A DNA stretch of 64,000 nt from CAVVYA01 sp963752345 (lineage in GTDB: Bacteria > Pseudomonadota > Alphaproteobacteria > SMXQ01): the NCBI GenBank assembly GCA_963752345.1, contig CAVVYA010000013.1, positions 1 through 64,000 on the forward strand. The letters run 5' to 3'. This document shows positions 52,729-62,865 of this stretch, one piece after another; position 1 is the stretch's first letter; every line of letters begins with the position of its first letter. A model generated the notes under the pieces. The model ran no database searches and was not told where the DNA came from. It saw only the letters and a list, made by a program, of their open reading frames with translations. Position numbers and translations under genes: made by a program.

Positions 52729-53930
52729 TGAGCGCTGCGAAACGGGGGTTGCGCGGCACCGACAAGCCGGGTGGCGACAAGCTGAGCGGCGGGAAATTGG
52801 CCAAGGCGCGCCGGCTGGTGATCAAGGTCGGCTCCGCCCTGCTGGCCGACGAGGCCGAAGGCTCGGTGCGCCGCACTTGGCTCGCCAGCCTCGCCGAGGA
52901 AATCGCCGCCATGCGCCAGCGTGGCCAGGACGTGGTGCTGGTGTCGTCGGGCGCGATCGCGGTCGGCCGCCGGCAGCTCGGGCTCAAGCCCGGCAAGCTC
53001 GCGCTCGAGGAAAAGCAGGCGGCCGCCGCCACCGGCCAGATCCGGCTCGCCCACGCCTATCAAGAGGCATTGGCGCGCCACGACATCACCGTCGCCCAGG
53101 TTCTGCTCACGCTCGACGACACCGAAGAGCGCCGGCGCTACCTCAATGCGCGCAGCACCATGACCACCCTGCTCAGGCTCGGCGCCGTGCCGGTGATCAA
53201 TGAGAACGACACGGTCGCCACCAACGAGATCCGCTTCGGCGACAACGACCGGCTGGCCGCGCGCGTCGCCGCCATGATCAGCGCCGACACGCTCGTGCTG
53301 CTCTCGACCATCGACGGTCTCTATACCGGCGATCCGAACGTCGATACCGCCGCGCGGTTCATTCCAGAAGTTCGCGTCATCACGCCCGAGATCGCCGCCA
53401 TGGCGGGCGACGCCTTGCCCGGCAATTCGTCGGGCGGCATGGTGACCAAGCTCGCGGCGGCGGGCATCGCCATGTCGGCCGGCTGCCGCATGGTGATCGC
53501 CGACGGCCGTCAGGCCAGTCCGCTCGGCCGCATCGACGGCGGCAGCCGTGCCACCTGGTTCCTGCCGGCCGACGAGCCGCGTTCGGCGCGCAAGCATTGG
53601 ATCGCCACCACGCTCAAGCCGTCGGGTACCCTGACCGTCGACGACGGCGCGCTCGGCGCGCTGCGCCAGGGCCGCAGCCTGCTGCCCGCCGGCGTGGTCG
53701 CCGTCGAGGGGCGTTTCGACCGCGGCGACGCCGTGCGCATCGTGACGCGCGACGGACGCGAGATCGCGCGCGGCCTGACCGCCTACGACGCCGCCGATTC
53801 GCGCCGCATCATGGGGCACAAAAGCCGTGAAATTGAAGCCCTTCTGGGCTACCGTGGACGCGACGAAATGATCCACCGCGACGACCTTGTGGTGCTCGAC
53901 AAGGTGCCGCGCGAAGAGCTGGCGACATGA
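52728..53930 (+). CDS. proB: Glutamate 5-kinase
   Basis: A 400-residue enzyme for the first step of proline synthesis. Amino-acid-kinase domain from about residue 27 (RRLVIKVGSALLAD, VSSGAIAVGRRQLG, NENDTVATNEIRFGDND), with the C-terminal PUA domain near 300-385 (GTLTVDDGALGALRQGRSLL). The N terminus is about 25 residues longer than in E. coli. It overlaps proA by 4 bases (ATGA), giving obgE-proB-proA in one operon. Confidence 0.96.
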   Translation: MSAAKRGLRGTDKPGGDKLSGGKLAKARRLVIKVGSALLADEAEGSVRRTWLASLAEEIAAMRQRGQDVVLVSSGAIAVGRRQLGLKPGKLALEEKQAAAATGQIRLAHAYQEALARHDITVAQVLLTLDDTEERRRYLNARSTMTTLLRLGAVPVINENDTVATNEIRFGDNDRLAARVAAMISADTLVLLSTIDGLYTGDPNVDTAARFIPEVRVITPEIAAMAGDALPGNSSGGMVTKLAAAGIAMSAGCRMVIADGRQASPLGRIDGGSRATWFLPADEPRSARKHWIATTLKPSGTLTVDDGALGALRQGRSLLPAGVVAVEGRFDRGDAVRIVTRDGREIARGLTAYDAADSRRIMGHKSREIEALLGYRGRDEMIHRDDLVVLDKVPREELAT

Positions 53931-55226
53931 CGATAGCAGCCCAGATCCGCGCCGACGGCAGCGACGCCGCCCAGGCGCAAAGCCTCGTGACGCAGCTCGC
54001 CAAGGCAGCACGCGTGGCAGCGCGCGCGCTCGCCCAGGCACCGCGCACGGCGAAGGATGCGGCATTGCACGCGGCGGCGGCGGCGATCCGCGCCCGCAAA
54101 CCCGAAATTCTCGCGGCGAATGCCAAGGATATGGCCGCGGCCAAGGAGCAGGGCCTGAGCGCCGCCATGCTCGATCGCCTGCTGCTCGACGACGCGCGAG
54201 TCGAAGCCATGTGCAAGGGCCTCGAAGAGATCGCCGCACTCGAGGATCCGGTCGGCCAGACCATCGCCGAATGGACGCGCCCCAACGGCTTGAAGATTTC
54301 GCGTGTGCGCGTGCCGCTGGGCGTCATCGGCGTGATCTACGAATCGCGGCCCAACGTCACCGCCGACGCGGCCGGGCTCTGCCTCAAGGCGGGCAATGCG
54401 GTGATCCTGCGCGGCGGCTCCGAAAGCTTTCATTCTTCGGGCGCCATCCTGCAGGCGCTGCAGGACGGCTTGCGCGCCGCCGGTTCTGCCGATCGAATGC
54501 ATCCAGAGCGTGCCGACGCGCGACCGCGCCGCGGTCGGCGCCATGCTGACGGCCAATGGCCTGATCGACATCATCGTGCCGCGCGGCGGCAAGTCGCTCA
54601 TCGAGCGCGTGATCAGCGAGAGCCGCGTGCCGGTGATCAAGCATCTCGACGGCATCTGCCATGTCTATGTCGACGGCGCCGCCGATCTCGCCATGGCGCG
54701 CCAAGTGGTGCTCAACGCCAAGATGCGCCGCACCGGCGTATGCGGCGCGGCCGAGACGCTGCTGATCGACGCGCGCGCGGTGGCGACCCACGCCAAGGCG
54801 CTGATCGACGATCTGATCGGCGCCGGCTGCGAGGTGCGCGGCGACGCGCGTCTGCAGGCGCTCGACAAGCGGGTCAAGCCGGCGAGCGCGCAGGATTGGG
54901 GCACCGAATATCTCGACGCCATCATCTCGGCGCGCGTGGTTGCCGGCGTCGAGGAGGCCATGGCCCATATCCGCGAGCACGGCTCGCAGCACACCGACTC
55001 GATCATCACCGAGGACACCGCGACCGCCGAACGCTTCCTCGCCGAAGTCGACAGCGCGATCGTGTTGCACAATGCCTCGACCCAGTTCGCCGATGGCGGC
55101 GAATTCGGCATGGGCGCCGAGATCGGCATCTCGACCGACAAGCTGCACGCGCGCGGCCCGGTCGGCGTCGAACAGCTCACCAGCTACAAATACGTGATCC
55201 ACGGTTCCGGTCAGGTCCGTCCGTGA
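53927..55226 (+). pseudogene. proA: Gamma-glutamyl phosphate reductase, single-base frameshift
   Basis: Second enzyme of proline synthesis. The first frame runs from MTIAAQIRADGSD to ALQDGLRAAG; one extra T in GGTTCTG (54484-54485) throws it off, and the true sequence resumes as LPIECIQSVPTRDRAAVGAM in the other frame to the stop at 55224-55226. All family motifs are present across the two frames, including the catalytic Cys in TGVCGAAET. Because loss would cause proline auxotrophy and only one base is involved, a sequencing indel is likely. The total corrected length is about 432 residues. Confidence 0.88.
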
Positions 55227-55308
55227 CGGCCTTCGTCCCTGCGACGCGAATGGCGGCGCGCCACGCCGGCGCTGCCCGGCGGCCGTCGCCCATGCGGCGT
55301 TTCGCCGC

Positions 55309-55944
55309 TTGAAACCCGCCACCGGTTCTCTGCGCGGCAGTGCGGTCGCGGGCCTGCGCGTCGGTCTGCTCGGCGGCTCGTTCAATCCGGCCCACGCCGG
55401 CCATCGCCACATCAGCCTGCTCGCCCTGAAGCTGCTTCATCTCGACGAGCTCTGGTGGGTGGTGTCGCCACAAAACCCGTTGAAGTCCAGCGCCGACATG
55501 GCGCCCTTCGCCGAGCGCCTGGAACAGGCACGCCGGACGGCCAACCACCCGCGCATCCGGGTCACCGCGATCGAAGCGCGGCTGAACACCCGCTATACCG
55601 CCGATACCGTGCATGCCCTGCGCAGGCGGTTTCCCCACACCCGGTTCGTCTGGATCATGGGGGCCGACAACCTGGCCCAGATCCCGCATTGGGAACGCTG
55701 GACCGAAATCTTCGACCAAGTGCCGATCGCGGTGTTCGACCGGGCAACCTATTCGTTCCGGGCGCTGGCGGGCAAGGCGGCACAGCGCTTCGCCAGGTGC
55801 CGCATCGATAGCCGCCATGCGGTCGATCTGGCGGATCTGCAGCCGCCGGCCTGGGTTTACTTCCATGCCCGGCGCCATCCCGCCTCGGCGACCAGCATCC
55901 GAGCTCGCCGCTCCAAAGCGCGCTCTTTGCCCCGGCCCGGGTGA
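55309..55944 (+). CDS. nadD: Nicotinate-nucleotide adenylyltransferase
   Basis: A 211-residue nucleotidyltransferase of NAD synthesis. Nucleotide-binding loop GLLGGSFNPAHAGHRHI (GSFxPxHxGH), the WIMGADNLAQIPHW motif, and ATSIRARRS in the place of the ISSTxIR motif. The start is uncertain: the first usable codon in frame is TTG 55309, with no clear ribosome site, and proA-coupled GTG at 55222-55224 opens a different frame that ends at 55312, so a short indel in the N-terminal region is possible. Confidence 0.88.
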   Translation: MKPATGSLRGSAVAGLRVGLLGGSFNPAHAGHRHISLLALKLLHLDELWWVVSPQNPLKSSADMAPFAERLEQARRTANHPRIRVTAIEARLNTRYTADTVHALRRRFPHTRFVWIMGADNLAQIPHWERWTEIFDQVPIAVFDRATYSFRALAGKAAQRFARCRIDSRHAVDLADLQPPAWVYFHARRHPASATSIRARRSKARSLPRPG

Positions 55945-55978
55945 ATACCTATATAGATACCGTGACGGAAACAGCGTG

Positions 55979-56545
55979 ATGCCGGATATCGCCGGCAACC
56001 AGACCAAGGAGACACCCATAGCCCGCAAAGCCCTGAGCAAACGCCAAGCTCCCTCCCCCGCAGCCGGCCTGCTTGCGCTCATCCAACGCTCGCTCGACGA
56101 CGACAAGGCCGAAGAGGTCGCCGTCATCGACATGGCCGGCAAATCCGCCATCGCCGATTTCATGGTCATCGCCACCGGGCGGTCCAGCCGCCACGTGGCC
56201 GCGATGGCCGACCACCTGCGCGAGCGGGTCAAGCCGGAGATCGGCCATGCGCCGCCGATCGAGGGGATGACCCAGGGCGACTGGGTGCTGCTCGACGCGG
56301 GCGATGTCGTGGTCCACCTGTTCCGGCCCGAGGTCCGTGCGTTCTACAATCTCGAGAAGATGTGGAGCCATCCGCTGCCCGAGCAGGAAGACGTCATGGC
56401 CGGCCTGGTGAAGGAGAGGGCTCCGAAACCGGCACCGAAAAAGAAAGTCGCTGCAAAGACGGCAGCCGCTGGCAAGGCAACCGCGCGCAAGAAGGCGGCG
56501 TCGCGAGCAAGGCCGGCCTCGACACGGCGCCGGGTGGCGGGCTAA
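55979..56545 (+). CDS. rsfS: Ribosomal silencing factor RsfS
   Basis: The RsfS (Iojap) core is residues about 30-135: LIQRSLDDDKAEEVAVIDMA, FMVIATGRSSRHVAAMADHL, GDWVLLDAGDVVVHLFRPEV, FYNLEKMWS. It binds uL14 and blocks subunit joining. A C-terminal Lys/Ala tail of about 50 residues follows (KKKVAAKTAAAGKATARKKA). ATG 55979 lacks a good ribosome site, but 34 bases later AAGGAG stands 7 bases before ATA-GCC-CGC-AAA; the true start may be that ATA (56019), a rare codon, or an ATG misread there. Confidence 0.9.
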   Translation: MPDIAGNQTKETPIARKALSKRQAPSPAAGLLALIQRSLDDDKAEEVAVIDMAGKSAIADFMVIATGRSSRHVAAMADHLRERVKPEIGHAPPIEGMTQGDWVLLDAGDVVVHLFRPEVRAFYNLEKMWSHPLPEQEDVMAGLVKERAPKPAPKKKVAAKTAAAGKATARKKAASRARPASTRRRVAG

Positions 56546-56566
56546 CCGCCGCCCCCGCACGAGCCG

Positions 56567-57025
56567 ATGCGCCTCTGGCTTCTCGCCGTCGGCAAGGCCC
56601 GCCCGGGGCCCCACCGCGACCTCTACAATGACTATGCCAGCCGCCTGCGCTGGCCGTTCAAGCTCATCGAAGTGGAAGAGAAGCGTAAGCTCGCGCCCGC
56701 CCAATTGAAAGCGCGCGAGGCCGAGTTGCTGCTCGCCCAACTGCCCAAGGGCGCGCTGCTCTGCGCGCTCGACGCTGCGGGCAAGGCGGAGACCAGCCCC
56801 GGTTTCGCCAGCCTGATCGGCCAATGGCAGGACAGCGGCGTGGCGGACGTGGCGTTCGCCATCGGCGGCGCCGCTGGTCATGGCGCGGCGCTCCTCGCGC
56901 GCGCCGACCGCAAGCTGTCGCTCGGCGCCCTGACTTGGCCGCACATGCTGGTGCGCAGCATGCTGACCGAACAGCTCTATCGCGCCCAGCAGATCCTGGC
57001 GGGCCATCCCTATCATCGGGAATGA
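56567..57025 (+). CDS. rlmH: 23S rRNA (pseudouridine1915-N3)-methyltransferase RlmH
   Basis: A 152-residue SPOUT-class methyltransferase: MRLWLLAVGKARPGPHRDLY, the SAM-knot FAIGGAAGHGAALLARADRK, and LTWPHMLVRSMLTEQLYRAQ, ending GHPYHRE as in the family. Normal length. Immediately downstream of rsfS (21-base gap), so likely one operon. Confidence 0.95.
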   Translation: MRLWLLAVGKARPGPHRDLYNDYASRLRWPFKLIEVEEKRKLAPAQLKAREAELLLAQLPKGALLCALDAAGKAETSPGFASLIGQWQDSGVADVAFAIGGAAGHGAALLARADRKLSLGALTWPHMLVRSMLTEQLYRAQQILAGHPYHRE

Positions 57026-57133
57026 CCGGCGATATGTCGGAAATATTCAGCCGCCCGCCCTACCGCACCGCGGCTGGATGGCTTATATAAGAAGGGATTT
57101 TGCCACCCCCGATACAGGTAAAAAGCGCGTCCG

Positions 57134-58738
57134 ATGAATGAGATGAGCCCTTCCCGGCGCGCCGGCGCCACGCCCCGCCGCCCCGTCGTCCTGTGTGTGC
57201 TGGACGGTTGGGGCCACCGTGAACCGCCGACCGAGGACAATGCCATCCTGGGCGCGCGCACGCCCAATCTCGACCGCATGACCAAGACCTCGCCGCTTGG
57301 TTTCCTCAATGCCTCCGAACTGCATGTCGGGCTGCCGCCCGGCCAGATGGGCAATTCCGAGGTCGGTCACACCAATCTCGGCGCCGGCCGCGTGGTGATG
57401 CAGGACCTGCCGCGTGTCGACCTGGCCATTGCCGACGGCTCGCTCAAAGCCAATCCGAATCTTCATGCCTTCATTGCCAAGCTCAAGGCGAGCGGCGGTA
57501 CCTGTCATCTGATGGGCCTGATTTCGCCAGGCGGCGTGCATTCGCACCAGGATCAGATCGCGGCGTTGGCGCGCTTTGTGGCGGAGGGCGGCGTGCCGGT
57601 CGCTGTTCACGCCTTCCTCGATGGACGCGATACGCCGCCGCAAAGCGCCAAGGCCTATATGGCGAAGTTCCTCGCCGATACGGCGGGGTGCGCCACGATC
57701 GCCACGGTGAGCGGCCGCTATTACGCCATGGACCGCGACAACCGCTGGGAGCGCGTCGAGCGCGCCTACCAGGCGATCGTGTCGGCCGAGGGTAAGCGCG
57801 CCTCCGACGCGGAGATGGCGATCGATGCGTCCTATGCCGAGAAGGTGACCGACGAATTTGTGCTGCCGACCATGATCGGCGGCTATGCCGGCATGCGCGA
57901 CGGCGACGGTGTGCTGATGGGCAACTTCCGCGCCGACCGTGCGCGCCAGCTCTTGGCCGCGCTGCTCGACCCGGCATTCAATGGATTTGCGCGTGCCAAG
58001 ATCGTGCGCTTCGCCGCGGCGCTCGGCTTGGTCGAATATTCCGCCAAGCTCAACGCTTTCATGACGGCGCTTTTTCCGCCGGTGCCGCTGACCAAAATTC
58101 TCGGCGAAATTCTAGCGGAGGCGGGTAAGACCCAATTGCGCATCGCCGAGACCGAGAAATACGCACATGTCACTTTCTTCTTCAATGGCGGCGAGGAGCG
58201 GCAGTTTCCCGGTGAGGAGCGCATCCTGGTGCCCTCGCCCAAGGTCGCGACCTATGACATGAAGCCGGAGATGTCGGCCTACGAAGTCACCGACAAGCTG
58301 GTCGTCGCCATCGAATCCAAGAAGTTCGATTTCATCCTGGTCAATTTCGCCAACACCGACATGGTCGGCCATACCGGCGACTTCGGCGCGGCGGTAAGAT
58401 CCGTCGAAGCCGTCGACACCTGTCTCGGCCGCATCGAAGCAGCCCTCGCCAAGGTCGGCGGCGCCATGATCATCACGGCCGATCACGGCAATGCCGAAAT
58501 GATGAACGATCCGGCCACCGGACAGCCGCATACCGCGCACACGACGAACCCGGTGCCGGTAATGCTGGTCGACGGACCGACCGACGTGGCGCGCATCGCG
58601 CCCGGCGGCAAGCTCGCCGATGTGGCGCCCACCATTCTCGACCTCATGGGGCTGCCGCAGCCGCGCGAAATGACCGGCCACTCATTGCTGATCAAGGCGG
58701 GAGGCCGCCTTGCTGCGGTCGAGTCCGTGAACGTTTGA
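57134..58738 (+). CDS. gpmI: 2,3-bisphosphoglycerate-independent phosphoglycerate mutase
   Basis: A 534-residue Mn-dependent enzyme that interconverts 3- and 2-phosphoglycerate. Metal/phosphatase site: VLCVLDGWGHRE, catalytic Ser75 in MGNSEVGHTNLGAGR; iPGM domain with GVHSHQDQI, FLDGRDTPP and the C-terminal HGNAEMM. Start 57134 has no strong ribosome site but agrees with homologue length plus a short N-terminal extension. Confidence 0.96.
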   Translation: MNEMSPSRRAGATPRRPVVLCVLDGWGHREPPTEDNAILGARTPNLDRMTKTSPLGFLNASELHVGLPPGQMGNSEVGHTNLGAGRVVMQDLPRVDLAIADGSLKANPNLHAFIAKLKASGGTCHLMGLISPGGVHSHQDQIAALARFVAEGGVPVAVHAFLDGRDTPPQSAKAYMAKFLADTAGCATIATVSGRYYAMDRDNRWERVERAYQAIVSAEGKRASDAEMAIDASYAEKVTDEFVLPTMIGGYAGMRDGDGVLMGNFRADRARQLLAALLDPAFNGFARAKIVRFAAALGLVEYSAKLNAFMTALFPPVPLTKILGEILAEAGKTQLRIAETEKYAHVTFFFNGGEERQFPGEERILVPSPKVATYDMKPEMSAYEVTDKLVVAIESKKFDFILVNFANTDMVGHTGDFGAAVRSVEAVDTCLGRIEAALAKVGGAMIITADHGNAEMMNDPATGQPHTAHTTNPVPVMLVDGPTDVARIAPGGKLADVAPTILDLMGLPQPREMTGHSLLIKAGGRLAAVESVNV

Positions 58739-58745
58739 CATCTAT

Positions 58746-60116
58746 TTGAACCCATTCATCTTCGCCCTCGCGGTCGCCACCGCTTCGACGTTTACAATTC
58801 CCGCCGGTTCGCAACCCGCAACCTCGGCGCCGCCGGTTCGCGCCGATGTCGTCGGCGAGCGGCTGCAGGACATCGAAAAGGCGCTGCAGGAAAGCCGCCA
58901 GCAGGATGGCAGCCTGCAGGAGAAAGCCAGCGAACTGGCGCGCGAGGTCGCCGAGTTGCGCGGCGAGCTGATCCGCGCCGCGCGCGCCACCCAGGAGCAT
59001 GAGGCGGCCCTCGCCGAACTCCAAGCGCGGCTCGCCGAGCTCGACGAGGAAGAAAAAATCAAGGCGCAGGCCCTGGTCGGCCGGCGCCAGCGCCTGGCGG
59101 AATTGCTCGGCGCTCTCGAACGGCTGGCGCGATTGCCGCCGGAAGCAATGATCGCGCTGCCGGCGGCACCGCAGGATACGCTGCGCAGCGCCATCCTGCT
59201 GCGCGCCGCGGTGCCCGAGTTGGAAGTCCAGGCCAAGGCGCTGCGCCACGAGATCGAGTCGCTCGCCGTCGTGCGCGACGACATCATCAGCAAGCGGGCG
59301 GACCAGCAGGCCAAGACCCAGACGCTCGGCGAGGAACGCGCGCGACTCGGCGCGCTGCTGGCGCGCAAGGCGATGGTCGAAAAGCAGACTCTGGCGGAGC
59401 GCCAGAAGGCCGCGGCCACCGCCAAGTCATTGGCCAGCGAGGCGAGCGATTTGCGCGAACTGCTGGGCCGCATCGAAGCCGAGCGCGTGGCACGCGAGGC
59501 AGAGACGCGAAGGGCCGCGGCGGAAGCGGAAACGGCAGCGGTGGCGGCCCGCGCGGCGGAAGCCGAGGCCAGGGCGCGCCGCGAGACGGCGGAGGCGCCG
59601 CGGCGGTCCGGCGCGGGCGAGAATGAAATTGCCCCGCAGCCGACGGCTTCCGGATCACCCCCAGCCCAGCCTCGCATGGCTGCGCTCGGCAGTGTCCACC
59701 CCGGCACGTTCAGCCAGGCGCAAGGTCGCCTTGCGTTTCCCGCCCAAGGCCGTATGGTCCAGGCTTTCGGCGAGCGTTTGAGCACCGGCGGGGACGCCCG
59801 TGGTATCACTTTGGAAACTCAGCCTGCCGCCCAGATTGTGGCGCCGTATGACGGTCAAGTGGTGTTCGCCGGCCCGTTCCGCGATTACGGGCAACTCTTG
59901 ATCATCGAACATGGCGAGGGATATCATATGCTTCTGGCGGGATTTGAGCGCATCGACAGCGCCGTCAGTCAAACGCTGTTAGCCGGTGAGCCGGTCGGCG
60001 TCATGGCCCGGCCGATGGAAGGAAATCCTCGTCTTTACATCGAGTTGCGACACAACGGCCGGCCGATAAACCCGTTGCCGTGGCTGGCGACCCCCATTGG
60101 TAAGGTTAGCGGATGA
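58746..60116 (+). CDS. EnvC-like murein hydrolase activator (degenerate M23)
   Basis: A 456-residue exported protein. After a signal-like N terminus, residues 35-290 are coiled coil (Ala/Glu/Arg-rich). The C-terminal 120 residues are a LytM/M23 domain (QGRMVQAFGERLSTGGDARG, VAPYDGQVVFAGPFRDYGQL, IIEHGEGYHMLLAGFERID). The zinc ligands are missing: the usual HxGxD is RGITL, and the second His is gone, as in EnvC, which activates amidases rather than cutting itself. TTG start assumed at 58746. Stop overlaps ctpA by 4 bases. Confidence 0.85.
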   Translation: MNPFIFALAVATASTFTIPAGSQPATSAPPVRADVVGERLQDIEKALQESRQQDGSLQEKASELAREVAELRGELIRAARATQEHEAALAELQARLAELDEEEKIKAQALVGRRQRLAELLGALERLARLPPEAMIALPAAPQDTLRSAILLRAAVPELEVQAKALRHEIESLAVVRDDIISKRADQQAKTQTLGEERARLGALLARKAMVEKQTLAERQKAAATAKSLASEASDLRELLGRIEAERVAREAETRRAAAEAETAAVAARAAEAEARARRETAEAPRRSGAGENEIAPQPTASGSPPAQPRMAALGSVHPGTFSQAQGRLAFPAQGRMVQAFGERLSTGGDARGITLETQPAAQIVAPYDGQVVFAGPFRDYGQLLIIEHGEGYHMLLAGFERIDSAVSQTLLAGEPVGVMARPMEGNPRLYIELRHNGRPINPLPWLATPIGKVSG

Positions 60117-61420
60117 TGAGAAAGACACTGTTTGCGGCGACGTTGGCTGCCGCGGCTGCCGGCGCGGTTTTGGTCCTGCCCATGCCCTCGCCCTTCGCGC
60201 AAGGGGCGAAGAATTCCGATACCTACCAGCAGCTCAATCTGTTCGGTGAGGTATTCGAGCGTGTGCGTTCCGATTATGTCGAGGACGTCAACGATAAGGA
60301 ACTGATCGAGAATGCCTTGAACGGCATGCTCAGCGCGCTCGACCCGCACTCGGGTTATCTCAACGAAAAGAATTTCCGCGATATGCAAGTGCAGACCCGC
60401 GGCGAGTTCGGCGGACTCGGCATCGAAGTCACCCAGGAAAACGGCATCATCAAAGTCGTGTCGCCGATCGACGAGACGCCCGCGGCGCGCGCCGGCATTC
60501 TGCCGGGCGATCTGATCACGCGCATCAACGGCGACCAGGTCATGGGCCTGAGCCTGCAAGATGCGGTCGAGCGCATGCGCGGTCCGGTGAACAGCCAGAT
60601 CAAGCTGACCATCCGTCGCGCGGAGCGCGAACCTTTCGACGTCACGCTGACGCGCGCCATCATCACGGTGCAGTCTGTGCGCTCGCGCATCGAGCAGAAG
60701 GATGTCGGTTATATCCGCATCACTTCTTTCAACGAACAGACCTCCTCCGGCCTGACCAAGGCGATCGAGAAGATGAAGTCCGATACCAAAGGCTCGCTGC
60801 GCGGCCTCATCCTCGATCTGCGCAACAATCCGGGTGGCCTGCTCGATCAGGCGGTGGCCGTGTCCGATGCGTTCCTCGACAAGGGCGAGATCGTCTCGAC
60901 GCGCACGCGGCGCGCCGACGACGCCCAGCGCTTCAACGCGCGCCCGGGCGATATCGCGACAGGCTTGCCGATGGTGGTGCTGATCAACTCCGGCTCCGCT
61001 TCGGCATCCGAAATCGTCGCCGGCGCCCTGCAGGATCATCGCCGCGCCATCGTGATGGGCACGCGCTCGTTCGGCAAAGGCTCGGTGCAGACCATCATCC
61101 CGATGCCCGGGCACGGCGCCATGCGCCTGACGACGGCGCGTTACTACACGCCGTCGGGCCGTTCGATCCAGGCCACGGGCATCGAGCCGGACCTCGAGGT
61201 CGAGCAGTTGCGCGTCGAGACCGTGTCGGAAGCGGACCGCCGCCGCGAATCGGACCTGCGCGGCGCGCTACGCAACGACACGCGGCCCGAGGAGCAAAAG
61301 GAAGCCAAGCCGGCGCCGGAAGGCTCAGTGCCCGCCAACTCCGCAGTCGATTATCAGCTCACGCGAGCGGTCGACGTGCTGAAGGCGATTTCGCTCTACA
61401 GCAACAAGGCGGCCCCGTAA
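60113..61420 (+). CDS. ctpA: C-terminal processing peptidase, S41 family
   Basis: A 435-residue periplasmic protease. Signal peptide (residues 1-29), PDZ domain at about 95-180 (GEFGGLGIEVTQENGIIKVV, AARAGILPGDLITRINGDQV), then the S41 core with the catalytic Ser region INSGSASASEIVAGAL (292-306) and Lys322 in FGKGSVQT. It often works with EnvC-type partners, and here the two are coupled by ATGA. It processes or degrades periplasmic proteins, including cell-wall hydrolases. Confidence 0.95.
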   Translation: MMRKTLFAATLAAAAAGAVLVLPMPSPFAQGAKNSDTYQQLNLFGEVFERVRSDYVEDVNDKELIENALNGMLSALDPHSGYLNEKNFRDMQVQTRGEFGGLGIEVTQENGIIKVVSPIDETPAARAGILPGDLITRINGDQVMGLSLQDAVERMRGPVNSQIKLTIRRAEREPFDVTLTRAIITVQSVRSRIEQKDVGYIRITSFNEQTSSGLTKAIEKMKSDTKGSLRGLILDLRNNPGGLLDQAVAVSDAFLDKGEIVSTRTRRADDAQRFNARPGDIATGLPMVVLINSGSASASEIVAGALQDHRRAIVMGTRSFGKGSVQTIIPMPGHGAMRLTTARYYTPSGRSIQATGIEPDLEVEQLRVETVSEADRRRESDLRGALRNDTRPEEQKEAKPAPEGSVPANSAVDYQLTRAVDVLKAISLYSNKAAP

Positions 61421-61430
61421 GGGCCGCCTT
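61406..61430 (+). terminator. Hairpin at the end of ctpA
   Basis: AAGGCGGCCC, loop CGTAA, GGGCCGCCTT: a perfect 10-bp stem that includes the ctpA stop codon, followed by a short T-run (TTTCCC). Likely a weak terminator or attenuator before the deacetylase gene. Confidence 0.6.
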
Positions 61431-61466
61431 TCCCTCCGGTGCGTTGGCCAGGGGGATGGAAAACTC

Positions 61467-62850
61467 GTGACTGATCGCTCATCTAAAAGTCGCACGGACC
61501 GTGGCCGGTTGGATGTCGTGGCCGTCATGGCGACGGTACTGTTCGGGCTTTTTCTCGGCGCCATCGCCTGGCTGATTCTGGTGCCCGAGGACGCCGGCAC
61601 CGGAAGGGTGAGCGCGCCGGCGGTGACAGTCGCGCTGCCACCGCCGACAGAGCAGCCCGAACCAGCGGCGCAGCCCGAAGCTGGAGGACCATCGGTCGCG
61701 ACTCCCCAGCCGTCGCAACAGGCGGCGGCGCCGGAGCTGCCACAGCAGCCCGCGGCGCCTGAGCCGCCACAGCAGCCGGCGGTGCCGGAGCCGCCACGAC
61801 AGGCCGCGGCGCCTGAGCCCGAACCGCCCGCCGCTATCATTGATCTGCCCGCTGCGGTCGCTGAGGCACCCACACCGGAGCCAGTGCCCCCAGCACCTCA
61901 AGCCGAGCCGCCGGCGGCCGCACCGCCCCCCGTCGCCCAAGCGCCGGCCAAAGAACCAACCCCGCGCGCCGCCAAGCGTCGCCGCGATTCCGGCACCGCC
62001 CGTCTATCAGCCGCCCGAGCGGCGCACCCCGGCGCCGGCACCGGACGGGCTCGCCCCGGCGCCCGATCCGGATCTGGTGGAGAACACCCGCGACGGGCCG
62101 CTGCCGGTCATCGGCAAGGACGGCCGCCGGCCGTGGCAGGCTTATGCCCGTCCGTTCGACGCCAACGACAAGCGCCCGCGCGTCGCCCTCATCATCAGCG
62201 GCCTCGGTCAATCGGCCGCCGCCACCGAGGCCGCGATCCAACGCCTGCCCGGCGCGGTCACGCTCGCCTTCGCACCCTACGCCAAGAATCTGGACCAATG
62301 GATCGGCTTGGCCCGCGCCGCCGGCCACGAAGTGCTGCTGACAGTGCCGATGGAGCCGATCGGTTATCCCGACAACGATCCTGGCCCGCATACCCTGCTC
62401 ACCAGCATCAGCGACAAGGACAACCGCGAGCGGCTGCTCTATCTGCTGTCGCGCTTCCCCGGCTATGTCGGGGTACTCAATACCATGGGCGCGCGCCTGA
62501 CCACCGCGCCGCAAAGCCTGCGGCCCATCCTCGAAGAGATCAACAACCGCGGCCTGATCTTCGTCGATTCGCGCTCCAGCCTGCGCAGCGTCGCTGCGTC
62601 GCAGGCGAGCGAGATCGGCCTGCCGCGCGCCATCAACAACCGCTTCATCGACATCAAGGCGGCCCGGTCCGAGATCGACCAGCGGCTCGACGAGCTCGAG
62701 CGCATCGCCAAGGACGGCGGCTATGCGCTCGGCATCGGCTCGCCCTATCCGGTCACCATCGAGCGCGTCGTGCTGTGGGCCCAGGAACTCGAAAGCAAGG
62801 GCATCGCCTTGGCCCCGGTCTCGGCGCTGGTCGACAAGCAGCCCGATTGA
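61467..62850 (+). pseudogene. Divergent polysaccharide deacetylase (YibQ family), frameshifted in the linker
   Basis: GTG 61467 opens MTDRSSKSRTDRGRLDVVAV, one membrane helix (VMATVLFGLFLGAIAWLILV) and a long Pro/Ala/Glu linker with repeats of QPAAPEPPQ. The frame changes near 61960-61990; from there SVAAIPAPPVYQPPERRTPA runs on through PRVALIISGLGQSAAATEAA, PGAVTLAFAPYAKNLDQWI and HTLLTSISDKDNRERLLYLL to the stop at 62848-62850. The second half is the divergent deacetylase (DUF610) domain. One indel in a low-complexity region; probably an artefact or easily read around by slippage. Confidence 0.8.
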
Positions 62851-62865
62851 GTCCTAGTCTTGGCC

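Noticed and set aside
52455..54239. Antisense open frame of nearly 600 codons across obgE, proB and proA
   Set aside because: GC-driven shadow; the plus strand encodes three conserved enzymes.
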